Below are positions 32,151 through 40,166 of a stretch of DNA of 64,000 nucleotides, piece after piece. Position 1 is the first letter of the stretch. Every line of letters starts with the position of its first letter. The DNA is from Alcanivorax sp. DSM 26293. GTDB lineage: Bacteria; Pseudomonadota; Gammaproteobacteria; Pseudomonadales; Alcanivoracaceae. Location: contig NZ_FNUM01000003.1 in NCBI RefSeq assembly GCF_900107995.1, positions 361,855-425,854 on the forward strand, given 5' to 3'. The position numbers and the translations under genes are program-made. The notes below the pieces were generated by a model. It was not told the origin of the DNA and did no database searches. It saw nothing but the letters and a program-made list of their open reading frames with translations.

Positions 32151-34022
32151 CTATGGCCGCTCACGCAAGGCCAGCACCCGCTCACGCAGATCCTCAGCGC
32201 GGACCTGTTGCGGCGCTACGGCCTCTCCCACTGCCAGCTTGATCCGCGACCAGAACCGGCGCGGTAGCCGGGTAAGGGCCTTGCCGCCCTTGTGGCTGAA
32301 GAAACTGCCCCACAGGCCCGACAGTGCCATGGGAATCACCGGTACCGGATAATCAGCAACGATCTTTTCGATACCGGCACGGAATTCCGCCACCTCTCCG
32401 TCGTCGGTGAGTTTCCCTTCCGGGAAGATACACACCACCTCTCCAGCTTCCAGTTCCTCGCGAATTCGCACAAAGGCCCGCTCGTAGATCGCCGGGTTAC
32501 GGACTTTGGAATCGATGGGAATGGTCTTGCCGGTACGGAAAATATAGTTGAGCAACGGCATGTCATAGATCGGCTTGAACATGACAAACCGCACCGGGCG
32601 ACGGATAGCCCCGGCCAGCAGCAGCGCATCCACATAGCTCACATGGTTGCACACCAGCATGCAGGGTCCCTCATCGGGAATATGTTCCATACCATGATGC
32701 TTCACCCGGTACATGGTGTGGGTCAGCATCCACACCAGCAGGCGAATGAGGAATTCCGGCACCACCGTATAGATGTAGCTGGCCACCAGCACATTGGCCA
32801 GGGCCAGAGCCAGGAAGAACTGGGGTACGGTCAGTTCCAGCAGGCCCACCAGCACGATGCCGGCCACCGCCGAGCCCACCATCAACAGGGCATTGAGAAT
32901 ATTGTTGGCGGCAATGATCCGCGACAGGTGTTTGGGGTTGCTGCGGTGCTGGATAAAGGCAAACAGCGGCACGATGTAGAAACCGCCGAACACCCCGATA
33001 CCGAGCAGGTCCATCAGCACCCGGTAGCCGCCGGCCTGCTGCAGGAAACCCGCAATATCCACCTGGCCGCTGCCTTCCAGCCCGGCATAGGAAAAGAACA
33101 GATCGATACCGAATACGCTCAGGCCGATGGAGCCCAGCGGCACCAGGCCCAGTTCCACCCGTTTGCCGGACAGTTTTTCACACAGGAAGGAGCCCAGGCC
33201 GATACCGATGGAGAAGGTCCCCAGCAGCAGGGCATAAAGGCCGTCGGTACCCAGCAGGTAGTCATCCACATAGACCTTGAGCTGGGTGGTGTAGGCCGCG
33301 CCCAGAAACCAGAACCAGGAAATCCCCAGCACACACATCCACACGGATTTCACTTCCCGGGCATAACCGACGATATGCCAGGTTTCCTTCCACAGGTTCC
33401 AGTTCAACGTCAGCGTCTCATCCGCCGCCGGCGCCGAGGGAATACCCCGGGCGGCCAGATAACCCAGCAGCGCCAGGCCCACCACTGCCACGGCCACCAC
33501 GCCATCGCCCACACCCTCCATTTTCAGGAGCACGCCGGAAATGGAACCCAGCAGAATGGCCAGGAAAGTGCCCATTTCCACCAGGGCATTACCGGATACC
33601 AGTTCCTTGTCGTCCAGTTGCTGGGGAATGATGGAATACTTGATCGGGCCAAAGAAGGTGGACTGCAGGCCCATGCAGAACAGTACGCCAAGCAGGAAAT
33701 ACACCGCGTCAAAGAAGAAGCCCGCGGCCGCGGCGGACATGATGCAGACTTCCACAAATTTGATCTTGCGGACCAGTGAGGCCTTGTCGTATTTATCCGC
33801 CACCTGGCCGGCCAGGGCAGAGAACAGGAAGAACGGCAGAATGAACAGGGCCAGGGCCACGTTGTTCAGGGTGTTGACGCTGACCGCGGTGACCGCACCG
33901 GAAGCAATCAGCAGTATCAGCGCCTGGCGAAAGACATTGTCGTTGAAGGCGCCGAGAAACTGGGTAAAGAAGAAAGGCCCGAATCGGCGTGACGCCAGTA
34001 GAGAGAGCAACCCTTTTTTCAC
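32151..34022 (-). CDS. MFS transporter-acyltransferase fusion (LplT-PlsC type)
   Basis: A 623-residue membrane protein with two modules. Residues about 1-400 are an MFS transporter with a dozen helices, resembling the lysophospholipid flippase LplT (FFFTQFLGAFNDNVFRQAL). Residues about 425-620 form a PlsC-type acyltransferase, with NHVSYVD (HX4D), FVMFKPIYDMPLL and FPEGKLTDDG. LplT-Aas pairs re-acylate lysophospholipids at the inner membrane; here both parts lie in one chain, without an acyl-ACP synthetase domain. I prefer the GTG at 34022 (AAGGAAC 7 nt upstream) to an ATG at 34070 next to repeat DNA. Confidence 0.87.
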   Translation of the reverse strand: MKKGLLSLLASRRFGPFFFTQFLGAFNDNVFRQALILLIASGAVTAVSVNTLNNVALALFILPFFLFSALAGQVADKYDKASLVRKIKFVEVCIMSAAAAGFFFDAVYFLLGVLFCMGLQSTFFGPIKYSIIPQQLDDKELVSGNALVEMGTFLAILLGSISGVLLKMEGVGDGVVAVAVVGLALLGYLAARGIPSAPAADETLTLNWNLWKETWHIVGYAREVKSVWMCVLGISWFWFLGAAYTTQLKVYVDDYLLGTDGLYALLLGTFSIGIGLGSFLCEKLSGKRVELGLVPLGSIGLSVFGIDLFFSYAGLEGSGQVDIAGFLQQAGGYRVLMDLLGIGVFGGFYIVPLFAFIQHRSNPKHLSRIIAANNILNALLMVGSAVAGIVLVGLLELTVPQFFLALALANVLVASYIYTVVPEFLIRLLVWMLTHTMYRVKHHGMEHIPDEGPCMLVCNHVSYVDALLLAGAIRRPVRFVMFKPIYDMPLLNYIFRTGKTIPIDSKVRNPAIYERAFVRIREELEAGEVVCIFPEGKLTDDGEVAEFRAGIEKIVADYPVPVIPMALSGLWGSFFSHKGGKALTRLPRRFWSRIKLAVGEAVAPQQVRAEDLRERVLALRERP

Positions 34023-34077
34023 TGTCCGTTCCTTATTGGTTTTTCCGTTGGCGTCGAGGCCGGGATCCATTCAGGTT

Positions 34078-34156
34078 GGGCGAGTTACGAGGTACGAGTT
34101 TCGAAAGGCAAACCCGGCTTTGCTTTTCGCTCCTCGAAACTCGTACCTCGTGACTA
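34078..34156. repeat. Palindromic repeat family B, copy 2
   Basis: GAGTTACGAGGTACGAG plus TTTCGAAAGGCAAA on the left is mirrored by GCTCCTCGAAACTCGTACC and TCGTGACTAC on the right. The two arms are about 30 bp, with a short AT/GC centre. It lies in the promoter-side interval of the MFS-acyltransferase gene. Confidence 0.75.
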
Positions 34157-34239
34157 CACAATGAATCAGTGCCATTCGCATGACTCATTGCACCCTGCGC
34201 GGGACCTTTCTTTTCCTGGAGGAGCCGTCTCCCGTGGAT

Positions 34240-34833
34240 CTACCCCGCCCAACTGTTCAGATAGTTTTCCAGCAACGAATCCAGCATGGCCTGCTCATCC
34301 ACATCCCCGGCCACATCCAGTTTGTTTTCCGCTGCCAGTACCGCGATGCCATGAACACTACTCCACAGGGTGCGGGCGGCCAGGTGAATGGCACTGTCTG
34401 ACTGACCTTCCGCCAGCCGTGCCATCTGCCGCTCTACCCGGGCAAACAGACTGGCCGTACGCTGCTGATACCAGTCCGGCACCGGCGCCGCTTTCTGCAT
34501 GCGATGCATGAATACCATCTGCCACAGGGCGGTCTGCTCCCTCGCCAGCGCCAGGTAGGCACTGGCCATGTGGTGCAGGACCCGTTGTGGTGAGCCTGTA
34601 CTGACGCTTTCAATCTCTGCCAACAGCACATCCAGGGTGGCAGCATTGGCGTGGAGAATCAGATCATCCAGGTTGGCAAACACATGATAGAGCATGCCCG
34701 GGGTATAGCGGATGCGCTCCGCCACCTTGCGCACACTGAGTTTCGCCAGTCCCTGTTCTGCCACCAGCTCGCGTACCGCATGAACGGCCAACGCTTGCAG
34801 TTCCTCACGGCTGTGTTGGTTACGACGTGCCAC
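34240..34833 (-). CDS. TetR/AcrR-family regulator
   Basis: A 197-residue repressor-type protein. The N-terminal helix-turn-helix (ELVAEQGLAKLSVRKVAERI, then YTPGMLYHVFANLDDLI) is intact. The C-terminal ligand domain contains TLWSSVHGIAVL, the WHG-type motif seen in one TetR subgroup. The effector and targets are unknown. It lies 218 bp downstream of the MFS-acyltransferase start, on the same strand with repeat DNA between, so it need not control that gene. Confidence 0.88.
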   Translation of the reverse strand: MARRNQHSREELQALAVHAVRELVAEQGLAKLSVRKVAERIRYTPGMLYHVFANLDDLILHANAATLDVLLAEIESVSTGSPQRVLHHMASAYLALAREQTALWQMVFMHRMQKAAPVPDWYQQRTASLFARVERQMARLAEGQSDSAIHLAARTLWSSVHGIAVLAAENKLDVAGDVDEQAMLDSLLENYLNSWAG

Positions 34834-35149
34834 CTGGATTCCTTATTGTTGCTGACCATGTTCCTTGCGGCCCCTGTGAGCGCCATAGAACGGTCACGCC
34901 CACATTGGCAGGGTTTGCGGACGGTTGCAGCCTTGCCAGAACCGTCCCGTCGCGGTGGATCTCAACTGTGCCATAAGCGACCCCATTCTGCCTGCTGTTG
35001 CAGGATTGGCTGCAAAGCCTGTTTGCTCGGTCTCACGTCGCCAATCAGACACTACACCGGACTTGTCTTTTTATTCAACGGTGTTTAATAAATAACATAG
35101 CTAAGCAATGTTCAACAAAGAAGCTGTTACCGATTATGTGGCGGGGTGT
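34834..35149. other. 316-bp gap without a gene
   Basis: The interval upstream of the TetR gene and downstream of the acetyltransferase gene holds no open frame with a start signal or family features. The part from about 35060 to 35125 is AT-rich (TTTAATAAATAACATAG) and GTTCAAC occurs twice (35107 and about 35147). It probably contains the TetR promoter. I see no RNA gene or strong hairpin. Confidence 0.5.
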
Positions 35150-35794
35150 TCAACAGGAGGGATCGACAGGCCGCGCGGGCTCCGGCGCCCCGGGCCGTCG
35201 GCCCACGGGGCGGGCCGGGTTGCCGGCAACGATGGTCCAGGGCGCCACGTCCCGGGTCACCACGGCCCCCATGCCAACCACCGCGTGGTCACCGATAGTG
35301 ACTCCATCAACGATGCCAGCCCGGGCGCCGATCCACACATCCCGGCCGATGCGGATACCCTTCGAGGTCACCGGCTGCTCGCGGATGGGGCGAACCGCGT
35401 CCAGTCCATGATTAAACGCATAGAGTGTGCAGTAAGCGGCAATGCGGGTGTCGTTCCCAATGTGGATGCCCGCGGCCCCGCCATCCAGGGTCACATGATG
35501 GTTGAGACTGACCCGCTCACCCAGGCGGACCGGGCCATGGATAACACAATCTGCAGCGATCTGGCAGCCATCTGCCACGATAATGTCGCGACCCGGCTCC
35601 GCAAGAAGGACTGCCTGGGGCGCCACAAAGCAGGCCTCCCCGAAACGCACGGTCTCCAGTGCCATCAATTGCTGCTGGATCTCCCGCTGCCAGGGTTCCG
35701 CCCAGGCCCGATGTTTTGCTTTCAGGCGACCGTAGAGCCAGGGCATATATGCCAGGCGTTTTTTGTGCTGTTCGCGGTAGTCGGGGTGAGTCAT
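35150..35794 (-). CDS. Acetyltransferase of the left-handed beta-helix type
   Basis: A 214-residue LbH acyltransferase similar to maltose/galactoside O-acetyltransferases. Hexapeptide repeats are visible (IIVADGCQIAADCVIHGPVR; VWIGARAGIVDGVTIGDHAV) and the acetyl-CoA-binding end reads VVTRDVAPWTIVAGNPAR. The active-site His is probably in YAFNHGLD. The N-terminal helix region (LAYMPWLYGRLKAKHRAWAE) resembles the Mac domain. The acceptor is unknown. The frame continues upstream through a REP, but the ATG at 35794 begins the conserved part. The C-terminus is Pro/Arg-rich. Confidence 0.85.
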   Translation of the reverse strand: MTHPDYREQHKKRLAYMPWLYGRLKAKHRAWAEPWQREIQQQLMALETVRFGEACFVAPQAVLLAEPGRDIIVADGCQIAADCVIHGPVRLGERVSLNHHVTLDGGAAGIHIGNDTRIAAYCTLYAFNHGLDAVRPIREQPVTSKGIRIGRDVWIGARAGIVDGVTIGDHAVVGMGAVVTRDVAPWTIVAGNPARPVGRRPGAPEPARPVDPSC

Positions 35795-35812
35795 GGCACT
35801 CTCGATATATCC

Positions 35813-35890
35813 GTAGGAGCGGCACTTGAGCCGCGAATCTGCCTGCGAATGCCTCGCAAGTATGATTCGCGGCTCAAGCGCCGCTCCTAC
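35813..35890. repeat. REP hairpin A3
   Basis: GTAGGAGCGGCACTTGAGCC (35813 on, arm to 35839) pairs with the arm at 35864-35890 ending GCTCCTAC; one mismatch in 27 bp and a 24-nt loop. It lies between the divergent acetyltransferase and DUF4197 genes. Confidence 0.85.
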
Positions 35891-35963
35891 AATAAGCAAT
35901 ACGCGTTTAGCAGCCAGCCCGGAATGCAGTAGCATTGGCCGCAAACCATAAGGAGAGTGTGGC

Positions 35964-36674
35964 ATGAAACAACTTTGGGTACTGGTGGGATTGCTGGTGT
36001 TGGCCGGCTGCAAAACCATGGAAGGGGCGATGCCCTGGATAGACGCGGGCAACCAGATGGCCAAGAGCGCCGGCTACGACACCGACTCAAAACTGGCAGC
36101 AGGCATCAAGGAAGCCCTGATCACGGGCACCGACCGGGCCAGCACCCAGCTTTCCCAGACCGGAGCCTTCAATCTCAAGCTGCCCGCGGCGGCCCAGCCC
36201 GTTGCCGATACCCTGCGCCAATTCGGCTTCGGCAGCTATGTGGACAAGGTGGAAACGGCCATGAACCGGGGTGCCGAACAGGCCGTGGCCGAAGCCGCCC
36301 CGGTGTTCAAGCAGGCCATCAGCAACATGAGCGTCAACGACGCCCTGGGCATTATCCGCGGGGGCGATACCGCCGCCACATCCTACTTCCGCGGGGAAAC
36401 CGAAAGCAGTCTCCGTCAACGCTACCAGCCGATCGTGGAAGACAACCTGAAAAAGACCGGCTTCTATGATCAATACAAGAGCCTGCTTGCGGTCTACGAT
36501 AAGTTGCCACTGACTAACAAGCCCAATCTGAACCTGGAGAGCTACGTCATCGACAACAGTATGGACGAGCTCTACACCCGCATCGGTGAACAGGAAGCGC
36601 TGATCCGCCAGAATCCCATGCAGCAGGGCAGTGCCTTACTCGGGGCAGTGTTTGGTTCAGGGCAGGGCGAGTAA
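35964..36674 (+). CDS. DUF4197 lipoprotein
   Basis: A 236-residue outer-membrane-type lipoprotein with lipobox LAGC at residues 13-16. The mature part matches DUF4197: KLAAGIKEALITGTDRAST, MNRGAEQAVAEAAPVFKQAI, ALGIIRGGDTAATSYFR and a final helical part (DELYTRIGEQEALIRQNP). The family is widespread but uncharacterised. GGAG precedes the ATG. REP hairpins flank it on both sides, so it is a single-gene unit. Confidence 0.88.
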   Translation: MKQLWVLVGLLVLAGCKTMEGAMPWIDAGNQMAKSAGYDTDSKLAAGIKEALITGTDRASTQLSQTGAFNLKLPAAAQPVADTLRQFGFGSYVDKVETAMNRGAEQAVAEAAPVFKQAISNMSVNDALGIIRGGDTAATSYFRGETESSLRQRYQPIVEDNLKKTGFYDQYKSLLAVYDKLPLTNKPNLNLESYVIDNSMDELYTRIGEQEALIRQNPMQQGSALLGAVFGSGQGE

Positions 36675-36686
36675 GCAGGGCTTTTG

Positions 36687-36751
36687 GTAGGAGCGTCGCT
36701 GGCGGTGCGATTCCAAAAGTTGGGTTATCGCGCCGCCAGCGACGCTCCTAC
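36687..36751. repeat. REP hairpin A4
   Basis: GTAGGAGCGTCGCTGGCGG (from 36687) is matched by the arm at 36728-36751 ending GACGCTCCTAC, with one mismatch in 24 bp and a 17-nt loop. It stands between the convergent DUF4197 and amidotransferase genes. The stem sequence differs from A1-A3 but keeps GTAGGAGC and GCGA. Confidence 0.82.
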
Positions 36752-36763
36752 GGCACAGGTTCG

Positions 36764-37495
36764 CTACGCCACCTGCACCGCCGACAATCGCGCAAACCGA
36801 CCCAGGATAGCGCTGGCATCATCGCATTCGCGCACTTCCGGCAGGTGGCTGTCCACCTGCTGCTGGGTCAGCCCCTCACCACGCAGCGCCTGCAGATAGG
36901 CGCGCATCACATCGGCGCTGAATTCCGGATGAAACTGCACTCCCCAGACCCGGTCCCCGTAACGGAAGGCCTGGCAGGCGTCGTGGCCATTGCTGGCCAG
37001 GACCGTGGCGCCGGGTGGCGGAGTCAGTACTGACTGACGGTGCACCACTTGTGCCCACGGGTGTTTTGCGATGGCACCTAACAGGGCATCATGGCGTCCG
37101 GCAGCGGTCAGGCGCAGGGCCACGGTGCCCACTTCCAGCCCCATGGGATTGTCCGCCACTTCACCGCCCAGGGTGCGAGCCAACAGCTGGTGGCCGAAAC
37201 ACAACCCCAGCACGGGCACCTGCACCGCTTCATGGATCAGGGTATACAGCCAGCGCATCAACTGCCGCATCCATGGCGCCTGATCGGTGACCATGGCATG
37301 GGAACCGGTAATCACCACGCCTCCCAGCGCGCTCAAGTCTGGCAGCCGCCCCCTGCGGTCCGCATCAATCACCATAACCCCGGTGGTCGATCCAAGCCCC
37401 TGGTGTATCCAGGCATCGAAATCCCCGTAGTGCTCGCTGATCTGCGGGAAGGTGCTGCCAGTCTTGATGATGGCGATGGGTTTTACATTGTTCAT
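36764..37495 (-). CDS. Class I glutamine amidotransferase-like protein
   Basis: A 243-residue GATase1 protein of the stand-alone, GuaA-like kind. The catalytic cysteine is in LGLCFGHQLLARTLGGEV near residue 100, and the His-Glu pair in WGVQFHPEFSADV. VVITGSHAMV is the oxyanion-loop region. Substrates of such solitary proteins include gamma-glutamyl-polyamines and folate-like compounds; none can be chosen here. The C-terminal 40 residues are helical. It has its own promoter interval containing a repeat B copy. Confidence 0.88.
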   Translation of the reverse strand: MNNVKPIAIIKTGSTFPQISEHYGDFDAWIHQGLGSTTGVMVIDADRRGRLPDLSALGGVVITGSHAMVTDQAPWMRQLMRWLYTLIHEAVQVPVLGLCFGHQLLARTLGGEVADNPMGLEVGTVALRLTAAGRHDALLGAIAKHPWAQVVHRQSVLTPPPGATVLASNGHDACQAFRYGDRVWGVQFHPEFSADVMRAYLQALRGEGLTQQQVDSHLPEVRECDDASAILGRFARLSAVQVA

Positions 37496-37575
37496 GGCCT
37501 GTTCACCGTACTGTCCTTGTCTGGTTTCTTATACAGAGCAAGGGCTGTACCAACTTTTCAATACGCTATAACCCA

Positions 37576-37658
37576 GTCGCGAGGTACGAGAAGCGAGAAG
37601 CGAAAACCAGGCTGTCCCGGCTTTGACTTTCGAAACTCGCTTCTCGCAACTCGATACT
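37576..37658. repeat. Palindromic repeat family B, copy 3
   Basis: GTCGCGAGGTACGAGAAGCG and following bases on the left mirror CGAAACTCGCTTCTCGCAAC and TCGATAC on the right. Between them is a 25-nt centre containing GGCTGTCCCGGC. A degenerate REP half (GCCAGCGACGCTATTCGC) follows at about 37673. Confidence 0.72.
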
Positions 37659-37717
37659 GCCGTGATCACGCAGCCAGCGACGCTATTCGCTACGTTCCTA
37701 CGATAAAGGTTAGGGCG

Positions 37718-38281
37718 TTATAAGAGTTCCCGATGCCGCGGGCAGGTGGTGAGGTGGTCGTTGACCATGCCGGTGGCCTGCATGAAGGCGTAGACGATGG
37801 TGGGGCCAACAAACTTGAAGCCCCGTTTTTTCAGGGCCTTGCTCATGGCCTCGGCCACCGGGGTGGAGGGGGGCACCTCCTTGAGTGTGCGGAAGTGATT
37901 GATCTGCGGTTGCCCCTCCATAAAGTCCCAGAGAAAGTCACTCAGGGTGCGACCTTCTTCGCGCAACGCCAGATAGGAGCGGGCATTGCCAATGGTGGCA
38001 GCCACTTTCAACCGATTGCGGATGATGCCCGGATCCTGAAGCAGGGCGGCCACCTTGCGGTCGTCATAGCGGGCAATCTTCTGCGCGTCGAAGCCATCGA
38101 AGACCTGGCGATAATGCTCGCGCTTGCGCAGTACGGTAATCCAGCTCAGCCCGGCCTGGGCACCTTCCAGATTCAGGCATTCAAACAGGGCCTGATCATC
38201 ATACTCCGGCACTCCCCACTCGTGATCGTGGTAGTGCTGATAGAGCGGGTCATCCCCGCACCAGGGACAGCGGTCGTTCAT
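37718..38281 (-). CDS. tag: DNA-3-methyladenine glycosylase I
   Basis: A 187-residue base-excision enzyme that removes 3-methyladenine. Motifs: RCPWCGDDPLYQHYHDHEWG at residues 4-23, with zinc Cys and His and the conserved EWG; then LNLEGAQAGLSWITVLRKR with the catalytic Glu. The second zinc pair lies in MVNDHLTTCPRH at the C-terminus. The ATG at 38281 begins MNDRCPWC. It overlaps the end of the WYL regulator by 32 bp, on the same strand. The tag-glyQ neighbourhood is the same in Pseudomonas aeruginosa. Confidence 0.96.
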   Translation of the reverse strand: MNDRCPWCGDDPLYQHYHDHEWGVPEYDDQALFECLNLEGAQAGLSWITVLRKREHYRQVFDGFDAQKIARYDDRKVAALLQDPGIIRNRLKVAATIGNARSYLALREEGRTLSDFLWDFMEGQPQINHFRTLKEVPPSTPVAEAMSKALKKRGFKFVGPTIVYAFMQATGMVNDHLTTCPRHRELL

Positions 38282-38972
38282 CACTTTTCTCTTTTGTGGT
38301 TTCACAGTCAAAAGACGCTTCGTAATCCGCCAGGGTCTGGCCGGGGCGCACCGGGTAGCTGTCTTCCAGGGTCTGCAGGATAACAATACGGTCCACTCGG
38401 AAATGCCGGAACGCACCGCGCAGTTCACACCAGCCCGCCAGGGTCCAGCAGTGGCCCCAGAAGTACAGCCCCAGGGGCCAGATCACCCGCTTGCTGTGCT
38501 GCTCCTGCAGATCCCGGTAATGCAGGCGCACCTTGGCCCGTTCGGCGATGGCCTGCTGCAGCGGATCCAGCAGGGCACCCAGCATGCGCCGCTCCGGTAG
38601 CGGCGGGGCGCTCACCGGTGGCGTCATGGCGCGCAACTGGGCCGGCACCGCCATGGCCAGTTTTTCCTGCACCGCCCGCAGGGCTTCCGCCTGGCGCCGG
38701 CCCGCCCAGCCCTGGGCCATGGCCAGGCCGGTGAGCAGGGCCTGCCATTCCTCCACGCTGAACATCAGCGGCGGCAGCTGGTAGCCCTCGAGCAACGCAT
38801 ACCCTTTGCCTGCCTGGGAATAGACCGGCACGCCACTGGCGGAGAGGTGATCGATATCCCGATAAATGGTCCGTTCCGATACCGCCAGCCGCTCGGCCAA
38901 CGCCTGGGCAGTAGTCCACTGGCTGGCACCGATAATCTGCACGATCTGAAACAAGCGTTCCGCGCGTCGCAT
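38250..38972 (-). CDS. WYL-domain transcriptional regulator (YafY-like)
   Basis: A 240-residue regulator. The N-terminal helix-turn-helix domain reads RRAERLFQIVQIIGASQWTT, then LAERLAVSERTIYRDIDHLS. The WYL domain from about residue 135 (KVRLHYRDLQ, GLYFWGHCWTLAGWC, FRHFRVDRI) replaces the Trp-Tyr-Leu core by Gly-His-Cys-Trp-Thr-Leu, as in many relatives. The C-terminus is charged. WYL proteins respond to nucleotides or single-stranded DNA. Its 32-bp overlap with tag suggests that both are one transcript, and a DNA-damage link is plausible. Confidence 0.88.
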   Translation of the reverse strand: MRRAERLFQIVQIIGASQWTTAQALAERLAVSERTIYRDIDHLSASGVPVYSQAGKGYALLEGYQLPPLMFSVEEWQALLTGLAMAQGWAGRRQAEALRAVQEKLAMAVPAQLRAMTPPVSAPPLPERRMLGALLDPLQQAIAERAKVRLHYRDLQEQHSKRVIWPLGLYFWGHCWTLAGWCELRGAFRHFRVDRIVILQTLEDSYPVRPGQTLADYEASFDCETTKEKSDERPLSLVRG

Positions 38973-39173
38973 GCTCTTTCCCTGTTATCACGCTGGTGAT
39001 GTCCCTCTGGCCTTCGACATTACCCGAGCCGGCCTGGTGCGTCATTCTACCGGTTCTCTCCTGACACCCTGCTGTCAGTAGTCATCCGGCCAGCGGTATC
39101 ACCGGCCCGGTCGGCCCGGTATACTTGGCGCCTGCTTTTTTGGGCAAATCGAAATCGAACGACAGGATTCAGC

Positions 39174-40166
39174 ATGGCGGAACAACCGCAGACGGACATC
39201 ATGACATTCCAGGGCCTGATTCTGGCCCTGCAACAGTACTGGGCCGAGCAGGGGTGCGTGGTCGTACAACCCCTGGATATGGAAGTGGGTGCGGGTACCT
39301 TTCACCCGGCCACCTTCCTGCGCGCCATTGGCCCGGAAAACTGGAACAGTGCCTATGTGCAGCCTTCACGCCGGCCCACCGACGGGCGCTACGGGGAAAA
39401 CCCCAACCGGCTGCAGCACTATTACCAGTTCCAGGTGGTACTGAAACCGTCGCCGGACAATATCCAGGAACTGTATCTGGGTTCCCTGCGCATGCTGGGC
39501 TTTGATCCGCTGGTCCACGATATCCGCTTTGTGGAAGACAACTGGGAATCCCCCACCCTGGGGGCCTGGGGTCTGGGCTGGGAAGTGTGGCTCAACGGCA
39601 TGGAAGTGACCCAGTTCACCTACTTCCAGCAGGTGGGCGGCATCGACTGCTACCCGGTCACCGGCGAGATCACTTACGGTCTGGAACGCCTGGCCATGTA
39701 TATCCAGGGCGTGGATTCGGTCTACGACCTGGTGTGGTCCGATGGTCCGTTCGGCAAGGTCACTTACGGCGATGTGTTCCTGCAGAACGAAATCGAGATG
39801 TCCACGTTCAACTTCGAACACGCCAATGTGGATGAGCTGTTCAAGCAGTTTGACCTGTTTGAGGGCGAATCCACCAAACTGATCGAGGCGGGCCTGCCGC
39901 TGCCCGCCTATGAGTATGTGCTGAAAGCCTCCCACACCTTCAACCTGCTGGATGCCCGCAAGGCCATCTCCGTCACCGAACGCCAGCGCTTTATTCTGCG
40001 CGTGCGCACCCTGGCCCGGGCCGTGGCCCAGGCCTACTTCGACAAGCGCCGTTCGCTGGGCTTCCCCATGGCGGATGCCAGCATCCGCGAGGAAGTGGAG
40101 ACGGAATTGAAAAAGCAGGATGACAAGGCCGCAAAGCAGGCCGACAAAAAGAAGGGGAAGCAATAA
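39174..40166 (+). CDS. glyQ: Glycine-tRNA ligase, alpha subunit
   Basis: Catalytic alpha subunit of the bacterial-type alpha2beta2 glycyl-tRNA synthetase, which charges tRNA-Gly in the cytosol. The 330 residues show the class II core: [59 protein letters not shown] and the [20 protein letters not shown] region. The C-terminus is extended by a Lys/Asp-rich tail ([18 protein letters not shown]), longer than usual. AGGA precedes the ATG. It overlaps glyS by one base (TAATG), typical of translational coupling. Confidence 0.98.
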   Translation: MAEQPQTDIMTFQGLILALQQYWAEQGCVVVQPLDMEVGAGTFHPATFLRAIGPENWNSAYVQPSRRPTDGRYGENPNRLQHYYQFQVVLKPSPDNIQELYLGSLRMLGFDPLVHDIRFVEDNWESPTLGAWGLGWEVWLNGMEVTQFTYFQQVGGIDCYPVTGEITYGLERLAMYIQGVDSVYDLVWSDGPFGKVTYGDVFLQNEIEMSTFNFEHANVDELFKQFDLFEGESTKLIEAGLPLPAYEYVLKASHTFNLLDARKAISVTERQRFILRVRTLARAVAQAYFDKRRSLGFPMADASIREEVETELKKQDDKAAKQADKKKGKQ

